Source: Burkholderiales bacterium (GTDB taxonomy: Bacteria; Pseudomonadota; Gammaproteobacteria; Burkholderiales; Casimicrobiaceae). From it: a stretch of DNA of 64,000 nucleotides. The DNA lies in the NCBI GenBank assembly GCA_015075645.1, contig JABTUF010000004.1, forward strand, positions 310,001-374,000. Direction: 5' to 3'. Below are positions 7,685 through 18,100 of the stretch, in pieces. A program made the translations under genes and the position numbers. The notes under the pieces were generated by a model. The model worked only from the letters and a program-made list of their open reading frames with translations, was not told where the DNA came from and searched no databases. Numbering within the stretch: the stretch's first letter is position 1; the number at the start of each line of letters is the position of its first letter.

Positions 7685-8668
7685 ATGAAGTCCCGCAGCA
7701 CTCTCCTCGCCGGCCTCCTGGCCGTCGCGATGTCCTGCCCCGCCGCGGCGGTGGTCACCGGCAAGTTCGCCGTCACGCTGCCCGAGAAGTCGCACCAGGG
7801 ACAGGGCGTGGCGAAGTTCGTCGAGCTGGTGAAGGCCAAGAGCAACGGCGAGATCGACATCAAGCCCTACTACAGCGGCGCGCTGGGCGACGACGTGAAG
7901 GTGACCTCCGCGCTGCAGGGCGGCACGGTCGAGTTCACGGTGCCGCAGACGACGACGCTCACCGGCATGTCGAAGCCCTACGAGATCCTCGACTTCCCGT
8001 TCCTGTTCAGGAATTCCGAGGAAGCGGAGAAGGTCCTCGACGGCCCGATCGGGCAGAAGCTGATGGACACCCTGCCGGCGCACGGGCTCGTCGGCCTCGC
8101 CTACTGGGAGAACGGGTTCTTCAACGCGACCAACAGCAAGCATCCGATCGCGCGCGTCGAGGACTTCAGCGGGCTCAAGTTCCGCTCGATCCAGGCGCGG
8201 ATCACGCAGGAGACGATCAAGGCGCTCGGCGCGAACCCGGTGCCGCTGGCGGTCCCCGAGCTCTACACCGCGCTCGAGACCCGCACGATCGACGGCCAGG
8301 GCACGCCCAACGCCGTGATCGCCGCGCTCAAGCTCTTCGAGGTCCAGAAGTACCTGTCGATCACGCGCCACAGCTACGGCGCGTTCATCCCGCTCGTGTC
8401 GAAGAAGTTCTGGGACAAGCTCACGCCTGCCCAGCAGAAGATCCTGAAGGACGCCGCGATCGAGGCCCGCACCTACCAGCGGCAGGTCGCGCGCGCGCAG
8501 TCCGACTCGGCGCAGAAGATGATGGCCGAACGCGGCATGCAGGTGAACGAGGTGACCGACGCCGAGCGCGCCCGCATGCGCGCCCGCGTGCAGCCGGTGT
8601 GGGACATGTTCACGCCCGACGTCGGCGCGGATCTCGTCAAGCAGGTGGAGGCGACGCTCAGGAAGTGA
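7685..8668 (+). CDS. TRAP transporter substrate-binding protein (DctP family)
   Basis: A protein of 327 residues with a signal peptide of about 22 residues and a perfect AAGGAGG six bases before the ATG. The mature part is a classic DctP fold: the segment GLKFRSIQARITQETIKALG holds the conserved Arg that binds the substrate carboxylate, and ALETRTIDGQGTPN is the usual second signature. It follows the two permease genes by 31 bases, so the order is Q-M-P. DctP proteins bind C4-dicarboxylates, keto acids, sugar acids or aromatic acids; neighbouring genes do not decide which. The protein ends 18 bases before a strong hairpin terminator. Confidence 0.95.
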   Translation: MKSRSTLLAGLLAVAMSCPAAAVVTGKFAVTLPEKSHQGQGVAKFVELVKAKSNGEIDIKPYYSGALGDDVKVTSALQGGTVEFTVPQTTTLTGMSKPYEILDFPFLFRNSEEAEKVLDGPIGQKLMDTLPAHGLVGLAYWENGFFNATNSKHPIARVEDFSGLKFRSIQARITQETIKALGANPVPLAVPELYTALETRTIDGQGTPNAVIAALKLFEVQKYLSITRHSYGAFIPLVSKKFWDKLTPAQQKILKDAAIEARTYQRQVARAQSDSAQKMMAERGMQVNEVTDAERARMRARVQPVWDMFTPDVGADLVKQVEATLRK

Positions 8669-8686
8669 TTGGGCGCGGCATCGACG

Positions 8687-8715
8687 GACAAGGGCGCCTT
8701 CGCGGCGCCCTTGTC
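8687..8715 (+). terminator. Rho-independent-type terminator of the TRAP operon
   Basis: A perfect 12-base stem (8687-8698 paired with 8704-8715) with a five-base TTCGC loop follows the binding-protein stop. The trailing sequence GTCTTGCG has only a weak T-run. The stem is symmetric, so it could also stop transcription coming from the minus-strand gene that ends at 8812. Confidence 0.8.
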
Positions 8716-8811
8716 GTCTTGCGGACTGCGTGAACGCGAGCGCGCCCCACGCGGATCACCGGCCGGATGCTCGCTGCGGACGCCGCGGCCCGCTGCGCCC
8801 CGGCTGACGAC

Positions 8812-9942
8812 CTACTCCTTCCAGGAGTCGAGGTAGCCGTGCACCTTGACGGCCTCCGTGCGGGCGTCGAGGTCGAGCGGATAGCGCGAGTCGATCATCA
8901 CCGCGACCTCGTCGGTGTACCGGCGTTCGCCCTTGTTGTTGGCCGCCGCCGCCGCGAACGCCTTGGGGTGCGGGCCGTGGTGGAAGCCCGACGGGTGCAG
9001 CGTGAACATGCCGGGCTTGATGTTGTCGCGGCTGAAGAAGCTGCCCTGGTGGTAGAAGATCGCCTCGTCGAACTCGTCGTTGTTGTGGAAGAACGGCACC
9101 TTGAGCGCGCCCGGGTCGCTCTCGATCGGGCGCGGCGCGAACGTGCACACGATGATCGTGTTCGACAGGAACGTCGCGTGCACCGTCGGTGGCAGGTGGT
9201 AGCGGTCCGACAGCAGTTCGCGGATGTCGCGCCAGTTGAGCTTGACCGGCACGCAGTCGCCGTGCCAGCCGACCGCGTCGAGGAAGTTGAAGGGGAAGGT
9301 GATCGTCGTGACCTGCTGGCGCCGCTTGGCGAGCACCCGCGACTCCTTCTCGCTGTACTGCGCCTTGAACGCGTCGTCGATCTTCGGCGTGTCGAGCACG
9401 GCGAGGTCGAACTGCGCGTGGTGGCCGAGGATCCCGCGCTCGGGCAGCACGAACAGGTCCTCGGTCGCCTCGATGGTCAGGACCTCGTTGCGCACCTGGG
9501 TCTCGAGCCGCCAGGTCGTGCCGCGCGGGATGTTGATGTAGTCGCCCTCGCGGTAGGCCATGTGCCCGAAGTCGCAGTAGAAGTCGCCCTCGCCCCGGTG
9601 GAAGAACAGGATCATGTCGCCGTCGCCGTTCCGCGCGAGGTCGGGCATCGAACTGCCGAACTTCCAGAAGTGCACCTGCGTCTGCCCGTTGTGCATGAAG
9701 CGCTGCGCCTTCCACGGACAGGCCGCGCTGTCGCCGAGCTTGTTCAAGTCGAGCAGCGTCAGCTCGAGCGGACCCTCCCATTTCGTCCACGCCGTCGGTT
9801 TGTGCTTGTGCAGGATGTGGCTCGCCGGGCCGAAGAACCCGTTGCGTCCGTGCTCGCGCTCGAAGAGGCCGTCGGGGATGTCGCAGTGCGCCTGGCGCGT
9901 GTGGACGCCTTCGCGCAGCGGGAACGAGATGTACTTTTTCAT
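8812..9942 (-). CDS. Homogentisate 1,2-dioxygenase-like cupin protein
   Basis: A protein of 376 residues that resembles the homogentisate 1,2-dioxygenase family: an N-terminal beta domain (GNGDGDMILFFHRGEGDFYC-like core, then YREGDYINIPRGTTWRLE) and a C-terminal cupin with HNNDEFDE and HPSGFHHGPHP. These carry the His/Glu/His set that would hold Fe(II). It is shorter than the usual 430 or so residues, and the Glu is one residue further from the first His than in canonical enzymes, so it may act on another ring-cleavage substrate. No fumarylacetoacetase or maleylacetoacetate isomerase gene is nearby. GGAGG precedes the ATG at 9942, and an FNR-type box lies about 100 bases upstream. Confidence 0.78.
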   Translation of the reverse strand: MKKYISFPLREGVHTRQAHCDIPDGLFEREHGRNGFFGPASHILHKHKPTAWTKWEGPLELTLLDLNKLGDSAACPWKAQRFMHNGQTQVHFWKFGSSMPDLARNGDGDMILFFHRGEGDFYCDFGHMAYREGDYINIPRGTTWRLETQVRNEVLTIEATEDLFVLPERGILGHHAQFDLAVLDTPKIDDAFKAQYSEKESRVLAKRRQQVTTITFPFNFLDAVGWHGDCVPVKLNWRDIRELLSDRYHLPPTVHATFLSNTIIVCTFAPRPIESDPGALKVPFFHNNDEFDEAIFYHQGSFFSRDNIKPGMFTLHPSGFHHGPHPKAFAAAAANNKGERRYTDEVAVMIDSRYPLDLDARTEAVKVHGYLDSWKE

Positions 9943-10036
9943 GCGGGCCTCCGGAGGGCGGGTCGATCGCGTGCGCGCGCGTCGCGGCGGGTGCGATGGG
10001 GAACGGAGAGCTTCCCGCGTTCGGGGGCGGGGCGGG

Positions 10037-10050
10037 CTGATCTGGATCAA
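10037..10050 (-). promoter_or_regulatory. FNR/Anr-type box upstream of the dioxygenase-like gene
   Basis: On the minus strand the site reads TTGAT-CCAG-ATCAG, nine of ten matches to the FNR consensus TTGAT-N4-ATCAA. It lies in the 229-base gap between the L,D-transpeptidase stop and the dioxygenase start, centred about 102 bases before the start codon. An oxygen-using enzyme under oxygen-responsive control would make sense, but the site could have arisen by chance. Confidence 0.35.
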
Positions 10051-10171
10051 CTACCCGTGCGGTGCGTGCGTGACCGAAGCCTTGCCGCCATGCGGACCGG
10101 GTCGCGGCGCGGCCGATGCGTGTCCGTCAGCAACGTCCGCCCGGTCAGCCGGGCGGCGCACCAAGGCGCCG

Positions 10172-11188
10172 TCAGTACACGACGACCCGGTCTCCGATCC
10201 GGACCTGTTCGTAGAGCCACTTCGCCGCCCGATAGTCGCGCATCTGGCTGCACCCGTGCGAGCCGCTGTCGTAGCCCTTGTCGGAAAAGTCCTGCGAGTA
10301 GTGGATCGCGACGTTGCCCTGATAGAAGATCGCGTAGGGCATGGGCGTGCGCTCGCCGAAGATCTTCGAGACCGTGTCGGCGTTCATGTGCCAGATGCGG
10401 AAGTCTCCTTCGGGACTCTCCCAGCCAGGCATGGCGAAGCGCGCCTCGCGGGTAAAGCGCACGCTGCCGTCGACGACGTAGGACATCATCCGCTGCTTCC
10501 TGGAGATGCACACCACCCTGCCCCTGGTGCACCTGGGATCGAGCGCCTGCACCAGCGTGCTCTCCGGCGGCGCGGAGAACAGCTCGGCGTAGCGCGGGTT
10601 TCGGGTGCGGCGTATCAACTGCGCCCAGGTGCGCTCGTCCATCACCTCGCTCGCCGGCAGGCCAATGCGCGTGCGCCATGCGGCGACCGCCTGCCGCGTG
10701 GCGGCGTCGAACGTTCCGTCGATCGCGCCCGAGTACGCGCCCACCTGCTGGAGTCGATGCTGCAGCTCCATCACGAAGGCCGGCTGCGTGGGCGCAGTGA
10801 ACCAGGGCCCGACGTCGACGTTGTCGAGTTCGGCCTGCGTCGGCGCACGCGAGCGCATGAGCAGCGCCGACCAGGTCCGCTGATCGACTACTCCCGTCGG
10901 AGGCAGCCCGCTGTCGCGCTGCAGCTTGATCACGGCCTCGCGCGTGACCATGCCGAAGCGGTCCTCCACATCGTAGACGGCCAGGTACTTCGCGTGCCGC
11001 AGCCGTACCTGCAGCTCGCGCACCTTCGGCGAGTTCGTCCGATAGCGCAGCTCCTGCACAAGCGGCGCGTCCGCTCCCGTCGGTTGCGTCGCGCGGTCCG
11101 GCACCTGCGCGCGCGCCCAGGGGGCCGCGAGCGCGATGGCCGCGAGCGCGGCGGCAGCAATCGCGCGCAGGGAGTGGGAGTCGGACAT
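10172..11188 (-). CDS. L,D-transpeptidase with two peptidoglycan-binding domains
   Basis: A protein of 338 residues. An N-terminal signal peptide ends near AWARAQ. Two peptidoglycan-binding three-helix repeats follow, at about 50-110 (VRELQVRLRHAKYLAVYDVE) and 135-195 (VMELQHRLQQVGAYSGAIDG). The C-terminal YkuD domain ends with HYSQDF and GYDSGSHGCSQMRD; the catalytic Cys is residue 313 within the SHGC motif. Such enzymes cross-link peptidoglycan or attach proteins to it in the periplasm. The usual SHGCxR ending reads SHGCSQMR here, so the Arg is displaced by two positions. The gene is monocistronic. Confidence 0.92.
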   Translation of the reverse strand: MSDSHSLRAIAAAALAAIALAAPWARAQVPDRATQPTGADAPLVQELRYRTNSPKVRELQVRLRHAKYLAVYDVEDRFGMVTREAVIKLQRDSGLPPTGVVDQRTWSALLMRSRAPTQAELDNVDVGPWFTAPTQPAFVMELQHRLQQVGAYSGAIDGTFDAATRQAVAAWRTRIGLPASEVMDERTWAQLIRRTRNPRYAELFSAPPESTLVQALDPRCTRGRVVCISRKQRMMSYVVDGSVRFTREARFAMPGWESPEGDFRIWHMNADTVSKIFGERTPMPYAIFYQGNVAIHYSQDFSDKGYDSGSHGCSQMRDYRAAKWLYEQVRIGDRVVVY

Positions 11189-11706
11189 GATCCGGGATTA
11201 TGCGACCGGGGCGCGGTGCACGGCGCATTCGTCGCGGTCACGATGCAGAACGTGGCGCCCTGCGAGTGTCGACGCGTCTCGGCCCCGGCGGGCGCCGCGG
11301 ATCGACCACGGATTCGCGCCTCGTCGCCTACGAAACCTGATCTGCATCATGGCGTGCCGTGGCTCCAGACTGATTCGCGCTGACGCGGATCTCCGGTTTC
11401 CGGTGCATCGAAATGGCGGATCCCCATCGCGGCCACCTTGTCGCTGCGGGGATTTGTCGAACGAACCCTCGACGCACCAGCGCGCCAAGGATTCCTCGAA
11501 GTCCAACCTGACGGCTCCCCCATGCCGGTCACGGGCGAACTCGATGCGCTGACTACCGACGACGGCCTAGGCCTTTCGGACGATTGCGCACAGGCGTACC
11601 GTTTCCGATGATTCGGTCGCATGGAGGGCCACGCTGCAGAAGCCCGGCCTGCGACTCGAACGGAAGTCTTGTGGGTCGTTCAGACGCGCTTCGCCGGAGG
11701 TGACCC
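11189..11706. other. Gene-poor gap before the lipoprotein/RTX pair
   Basis: I see no convincing gene in these 518 bases. One plus-strand frame is open from 11384 to a TGA at 11609-11611 and reads like protein (for example GFVERTLDAPARQGFLEVQP), but it has no ATG at its head; its only ATG (11522) would give 29 residues. It may be the tail of a decayed gene. A GGAGG just before 11707 belongs to the next gene. Base composition is less GC-rich than in the flanks. Confidence 0.4.
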
Positions 11707-12159
11707 GTGAAGGCTGCTGCGATTGCCGGGCTGGTGCTCGCTCCGTTGCTGGGGGGGTGCGGGTTCGATGTGATGTATGCGGATTGGAAGGTGGATCGGC
11801 TGTGCAGGGTGGATGGAGGGGTCAAGATCTATATTCGCGACCCGCTACCCGACTTCTTGCGGCGCGAAGACGGAAAGATCGACGCTCACCAGCTCTTGCA
11901 AGGCAGGCCAGACCACCCTTACTACTTGTCTAACACCCAGACCGACATCATCGGCAGCGGCGCGCGAATATTTCGATGGGAGTATCGACTCTATCGGCGC
12001 GCTGACGGAGCGCTGCTGGGAACTACGGTCACGTACAACCGGGTCGCCCAGAACGTGAGCGGCCCCCTTTTGTCAAAGGGTCCTTACGTGTGTCCATCCG
12101 GGGACGATCTAACTGAGTTGGTGAAGGGCGCATTCCGCACCAACGGCTCTACTTCATAG
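11707..12159 (+). CDS. Small lipoprotein of unknown function, partner of the RTX lipase
   Basis: A protein of 150 residues starting at GTG with GGAGG upstream. The first 18 residues are a lipoprotein signal ending in the lipobox LGGC, so it should be anchored in a membrane facing the periplasm. The mature part is polar with no domain I recognise; it holds blocks such as GGVKIYIRDPLPDFLRR and RIFRWEYRLYRRADGALLGT. It ends only 11 bases before the giant RTX lipase gene, so the two are almost certainly one transcript. Codon use is less GC-biased than in the flanks, hinting at transfer. A role in immunity to, or handling of, the lipase is possible but unproven. Confidence 0.75.
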   Translation: MKAAAIAGLVLAPLLGGCGFDVMYADWKVDRLCRVDGGVKIYIRDPLPDFLRREDGKIDAHQLLQGRPDHPYYLSNTQTDIIGSGARIFRWEYRLYRRADGALLGTTVTYNRVAQNVSGPLLSKGPYVCPSGDDLTELVKGAFRTNGSTS

Positions 12160-12170
12160 GGCGCAAGTCA

Positions 12171-15100
12171 ATGGTCAACGAGTCCACCATGCTCCGCAAC
12201 GCGAGTCTTGCGTTCGCCGCATACGCGACGTTGCCTGCGTCAATTATCGACCCGCGCGCTCTGCAAAGAGTGGATTTCTCAGCTCGCCAGGCTGAGGAGT
12301 TTGCAAATGGATGGCGCGTAGGCGACCAGTTCGAGCATTCGAGTGAGCCGTACTACTTCTACGACCTGATGACCGGACTGCCTTACGGGCCTATTACCGA
12401 CACCAATGGCTTGTCCGTAACGGTCTTCAAAGATAATGGCTCGGGTGAAGTTGTCCTCGCTATCCGCGGCACCGACGATGCCGCCGATCGCGTAACGGAC
12501 ATCGTAGACATCGCCCTGCTCGGCTCACCCAAGTATCAGGGTCAGTACCAATCGCTCCGCCAGCAGGTCCAGGCGTGGATCAAGAACGAGGTGCTCCCGG
12601 AGCACTTCACGGTAACGGGCCACTCTCTCGGCGGCTTCCTCGCCCTCGGCCTCGCGTTGGAGTTCCCTAACCGCGTCGACCACGCCTACCTGTACAACGC
12701 GCCCGGCCTCGGCGGCATCACCAATCGCCCCGTGCTCGACGAGATCGCGCGCGTCTACCACATCACCGGCGGCACCTACGATCCCGCGAAGTTCACCAAC
12801 GTCCGTGCGAAACCCGGGTGGTCGATGATCGCGGGGCTCGGCGCGCATCCCTCGCCACCGGTCTTGGTCGAAGGCGAGGACAAGGGCGGTTGGCTTGTAG
12901 GCACGAACAACCACAAGATCGGACATCTCGTCGAATCCCTCGCGATTCACGACGCATTCAACCGCCTCACTGGCGAAGAGTCGCTCGAGACCAGCGGCCG
13001 GATCATCAAAGGCGCGAGCGATCGCGGCCTCGGCAAGCTCGAAGGCGCGCTCGACGCCTTGCGCACGACGCTCTCCGGAACACGCGCGACACCCACGCCC
13101 CAGGAAGTGCGAGACGCGCTCTACGCGAACCTCTACTCGCTGACGGACTCAGCGACCTACCAAACGCTCGTCGGCCGCGCGTCGATCGCGCCGATCGCGC
13201 GTCTCGGCCTGGACGCCCTCGCCTCGTCCACGTCGGGGACGCTCGCCTCGCTCGTCGCGCTGCGGTGGCTCACGCCGTTCCAGTTGAACGGTGCCGAGGC
13301 GCAGCTCGCCGCGGCGCACGGCGGATTGCGCTCCTCGCTGCTGCACGACGCCGCCCTCGGGCCAACGCGCGTCGCAGATGCCGACTACAGCGCAGCGTGG
13401 CGCACCGAGCGCGCGAGGATGCTCGCGGCACTCGTCGCCCGCAACGAGGCCGACGGATCCTCGCAGGTCTCGCGCCGCTCCGGGCCGGCGCGCCAGTACC
13501 TCGACGTCGAGGCGCAACTCAACTTCAGCACCCGCACCGTCGACTCGCTCGGCAATCCGCCCGAGCGGGTACTGTTCGGGAGCGAAAGTGTCGCCAACAC
13601 GATCACCGGGTTCAGCACGCGGGACACGCTCTTCGGCGGCATGCTCGCCGACGCGATCGACGGCGGCGCCGGCGACGATGCGCTGGAAGGCCGCCGCGGC
13701 AACGACACGCTGCGTGGCGGCGACGGCGCGGACCGCCTGGTCGGCGGCGAGGGCGCGGACCAGCTCGACGGCGACGCGGCGGACGACACTCTGCTCGGCG
13801 GCGACGGCGCCGACATCCTCGACGGCGGCACGCACGACGATCGCCTCGACGGCGGCCTCCTCGCCGACCAGTTGCGCGGCGGCAGCGGGTACGACACCTA
13901 CGTCGTTCGCGCGGGCGAAGGCAAGGACACGATCGTCGACAGCGACGCGCGCGGGCGCATCGACTACATCGACGCTTCGGGCCGCACGCTCGCGCTCGCC
14001 GGCGTGGGCCTCGTGGACCGCGCGGCGGCCAACCGCTGGTCGGTGCTCATCGGGCGCGACGTCGAGGTCGTCGCGACGCGCAACTCGCCGCTCACGCTCA
14101 CGCTGCCTGACGGCACAGAGGTCGTGGTCGACGACGACCGCGCCGGGGCGCTGGGTCTCACGTTGCTCTCCGACATCCCCGACCAGGCGACGACGAACAC
14201 GATTGCGGGCGACGGCAACAGCGACAAGCGCGACACCATCATCGGGACCGCGGTCAACGACCGCATCGACGCGGGCGCCGACACCGACACCGTGCTGGGC
14301 GGCCTCGGAGCCGATCGCATCGCGGGCGGCGCGGGCCGCGATCGTCTCGACGGAGAAGCGGGCGACGACATCGTCGAAGGCGGGAGCGAGGCGGACATCG
14401 TCGAGGGCGGCGCGGGCCGCGACCGGCTCTTCGCGGACGTCGCATCCTCGTTCGATCCGCTCGTCGCGCTGCGTGCCGCGCTCGCGTCGTCGGGCACGCC
14501 GACCGGCACGCAGGGCGACTGGCTCTCCGGCAACGACGATGCCGACCTCCTCGTCGGCGCGCTCGGCAACGACGGCCTCGCCGGCGGCCCGGGGACCGAC
14601 ATCCTCGTCGGCGGCGCAGGCGACGACTCGCTTCTCGGCGATGCGGACGTCGCTCCGGTCAACGGCACCTGGGCCTGGTCCGACGTCGAGGTGAACGGCA
14701 CGATCACGCGCACGTTCACCGGGATGGACGACGGCGCGCCCGATCCGTCCGGTGGCGCGGCCGACAGCCTGTACGGCGGCGCAGGCAACGACTTCGTGCT
14801 CGCGGGCCGCGGCGACGACGCGCTGTTCGGCGAGGCAGGCAACGACTTCCTGCAGGGCGATGCGGGCAACGACGCGATCGCGGGCGGCGCGGGCGCGGAT
14901 CGGCTCGCCGGCGACGGCTCCGCGACGACGACCGGCACCGACCAGGGCGACGACTTCCTCGACGGCGGCGACGGCGACGATCGGCTGACGGGCGGCGGCG
15001 GCAAGGACGATCTTCTCGGCGGCCTCGGCAACGACACGTTGATCGGCGACGACGCGCTCGATCGCGTCCCCGCGGCGTTCCAGGGCGCCGATCGCCTCGA

Positions 15101-18100
15101 CGGCGGCGACGGCGACGACACGCTCTCCGGCGGACTCGGCGATGACGAGCTCATCGGTGGCCTCGGCAACGACACCATTGCGGGCGATCTCGTCGGCGGC
15201 GCGGGCGGCGGCAACGATCGCATCGAAGCGGGCGAGGGGAACGACGTCGTCGACGCGGGCGAGGGCGACGATCGCGTCAGCGGCGGCGCGGGAAGCGACC
15301 AGATCGTGGGCGGCGCGGGCGCGGACGAACTCGCGGGCAACGCCGGCGCCGACCTCCTCGCGGGCTCCGAGGGCGACGACTGGCTCGACGGCGGCGCCGA
15401 CGACGATTCGCTCCTCGGCGGCGACGGATCCGACGTGCTCGACGGCGACGACGGCAACGACGTGCTCGCAGGCGGCGAGGGCGATGACGAGCTCGCCGGC
15501 GCATCCGGGAACGACGCGCTGCACGGCGACGCAGGCAGCGACCGGATCTCAGGCGAGGACGGCACCGACTGGTTGAACGGCGCGACGGGCGACGACGACC
15601 TCCACGGTGGCGAGGGCTCCGACGCGCTCTCCGGCGGCGACGGTGACGACATCCTCGACGGCGGAGGCGGCAAGGACCTGCTGATGGGCGGGCCGGGCAT
15701 CGATCGCTATCTCCTGGGCAGCGACGGCGCGCCCGACTTCCTCGCCGAACTCGACCCGGGCGATCACATCATCCTGCCCGAGGGCATCGAGGCCTCGTCG
15801 CTCGACTTCCAGCGCGCCGAGGACGAAACGGGCAACACGGGACATCTCGCGATCCTCGCCGGCAACACGCTCCTCGCCGTCGCGCTCGACTGCCCCGACG
15901 ATGCGCGCCCCGCGATCGAACTCGCCGACGGCGCGACGATCGCGAAGACCACCATCGACGCCGCGCTCTCGCGCCACTCGACGATGTTCGTGCCGATCAC
16001 GCTGCCCGGATTCGGCGCGTCCGGCTCGTCCGCGATCGACCACATCACCTCTCCCGGCGGCGCGTCCGACTTCTCCGGCGGCATCGGCGACGACGTGCTC
16101 GAAGGCGGCGTCTCGCCCGATCGCCTCGCCGGCGGCGAGGGCAACGACGCGCTCACCGGTGCAGGCGGCCGGGACAGCCTCGACGGCGGTGCGGGCAACG
16201 ACGTGCTCGATGGCGGCGACGATGCCGACACGATCGAAGGCGGCGACGGTGACGATCGCCTGCTCGGAGGTCACGGCGACGACACGCTCGCAGGGGGAGC
16301 GGGAAGCGACACGCTCGCGGGCGACGCGGGATCCGACCGCCTCGCAGGCGGCGAGGGCAACGACACGCTCGCAGGTGGCCTCGGTCGCGACACGCTCGCG
16401 GGGGATGCAGGCAACGACACCCTCGACGGCGGCGACGGCAACGACGCGCTCGATGGGGGCACGGGAAGCGACACGCTCACCGCGGGTGCGGGCAACGATT
16501 CGCTCGCGGGCGGCGCAGGAGACGATCTCCTCGTCGGCGGCACCGGCGACGACACCTACCTGCTCGACGGCCTCGGCGTCGATCGCGTGCGCGACGCGGG
16601 CGGCATGTCGACCGTGCGCTTCGCCGCGGGCATCACCGCCTCCTCGATCGCGCTCTCCCGCGGAGCCGCAGGCGGCGCCGACGAGCATGCCCTCGTCATC
16701 GACTTCGGCGGCGGACGACGCACGGTCATCGAGGACGGCCTGCGCGGCGGACCGGTGCGCTACGCGTTCGACGATGGCACGACGCTGACCCGCGCCCAAT
16801 TGTTCGACGCGCGTCTGCCCGCCGCGCTCGATCTCGCCGCCGACGCGGCGCACCGCGCGATCGCCGGCGGCGCGGGCGCCGACCGGATCACCGCCGGATC
16901 CGTGGCCGCGGTCGACCTGCGCGGGGGCGCGGGCGACGACACCGTCACCGGAAGCGCGCTCGCCGATCTGCTCGCGGGCGACGCGGGTCGCGACCGGCTC
17001 GACGGCTACGCCGGCAATGACCTCATCTCGGGCGGCGCCGACGATGACACCATCGACGCCGGCGAGGGCAACGACCTCGTCTCGGGCGGCGAAGGCAACG
17101 ACATTGTCGCGCCGGGAAGCGGCGACGACCTCAGCTTCGGCGCGGCGGGCAACGACACGTTCGGATTCGACGCGGGCAACGACTTCGCGTTCGGCGGGAC
17201 GGGCGACGACCTGTATCGGTTCGGCGCCGGCGCGGGCTACGACGTGGTCATCGATGGAGAGGGCGCCAATCGCGTCCGGTTCGCGTCCGGCATCCGCTCT
17301 GCGGACGTCGCGTTCCGCACCGACGGCACCAGCCTGATCGCCGCGCTCGCCGACGGCAGCCGCTTGCGCCTGCCCTACGCGGTGTCCGCTCCCGAAGGCA
17401 TGACCGCGACGCGCATCGACGCCTTCGACTTCGACGGCGAATCGCTCACCCTCGCGCAGGCGATCGCCCGCGCAAGCGCGACGATCACCGGCGATTCATC
17501 ACCGCTGCTCACCCCGGGCGTCAGCACCACGGCATCCGGCGACCTCGACCTCGACGGCGCGGCGCGACTCCATTGGAGCGGTCGCGCGTACGGCGGTCCG
17601 GGGGACGATATCTGGTTCGACGGCGGCCAGTTCCTGTTCGGCCGCGGCGACGGCCACGACACGATCACGCTCTACAACCCGGCGTCGAAGCGCACCCCGG
17701 ACACCCTGCCGTACTGGGTCGAGATGCAGCCGGGCATCACCGCGGCCGACCTGTCGTTCGGCCTCGACGGCAGCGAGCTCCTCGTCACGATCCGCGACAC
17801 CGGCGACTCGATCCGGGTCGCCTCGCATTTCGCACGCACCGGCGCCTACCCCAACTACAGCTACGCCAACGCGCTCGGCGGCGTGCGCTTCGCCGACGGC
17901 AGCTCGTTCGGCTTCGACGAGATCGCGGAGGCGATCAGCGTCGGCACCGACGGCGACGATCGCCTCGGCAGCATCGCCGTCCTGCTCGACGACATCCAGG
18001 CCGGCGACGGCGACGACGTCGTGAGGCTGCGCGAGACCAACGCGTACGTGTTCGGCGGCGACGGCGACGACACCCTCGTCGCCGACCCGTACCTGCCCGG

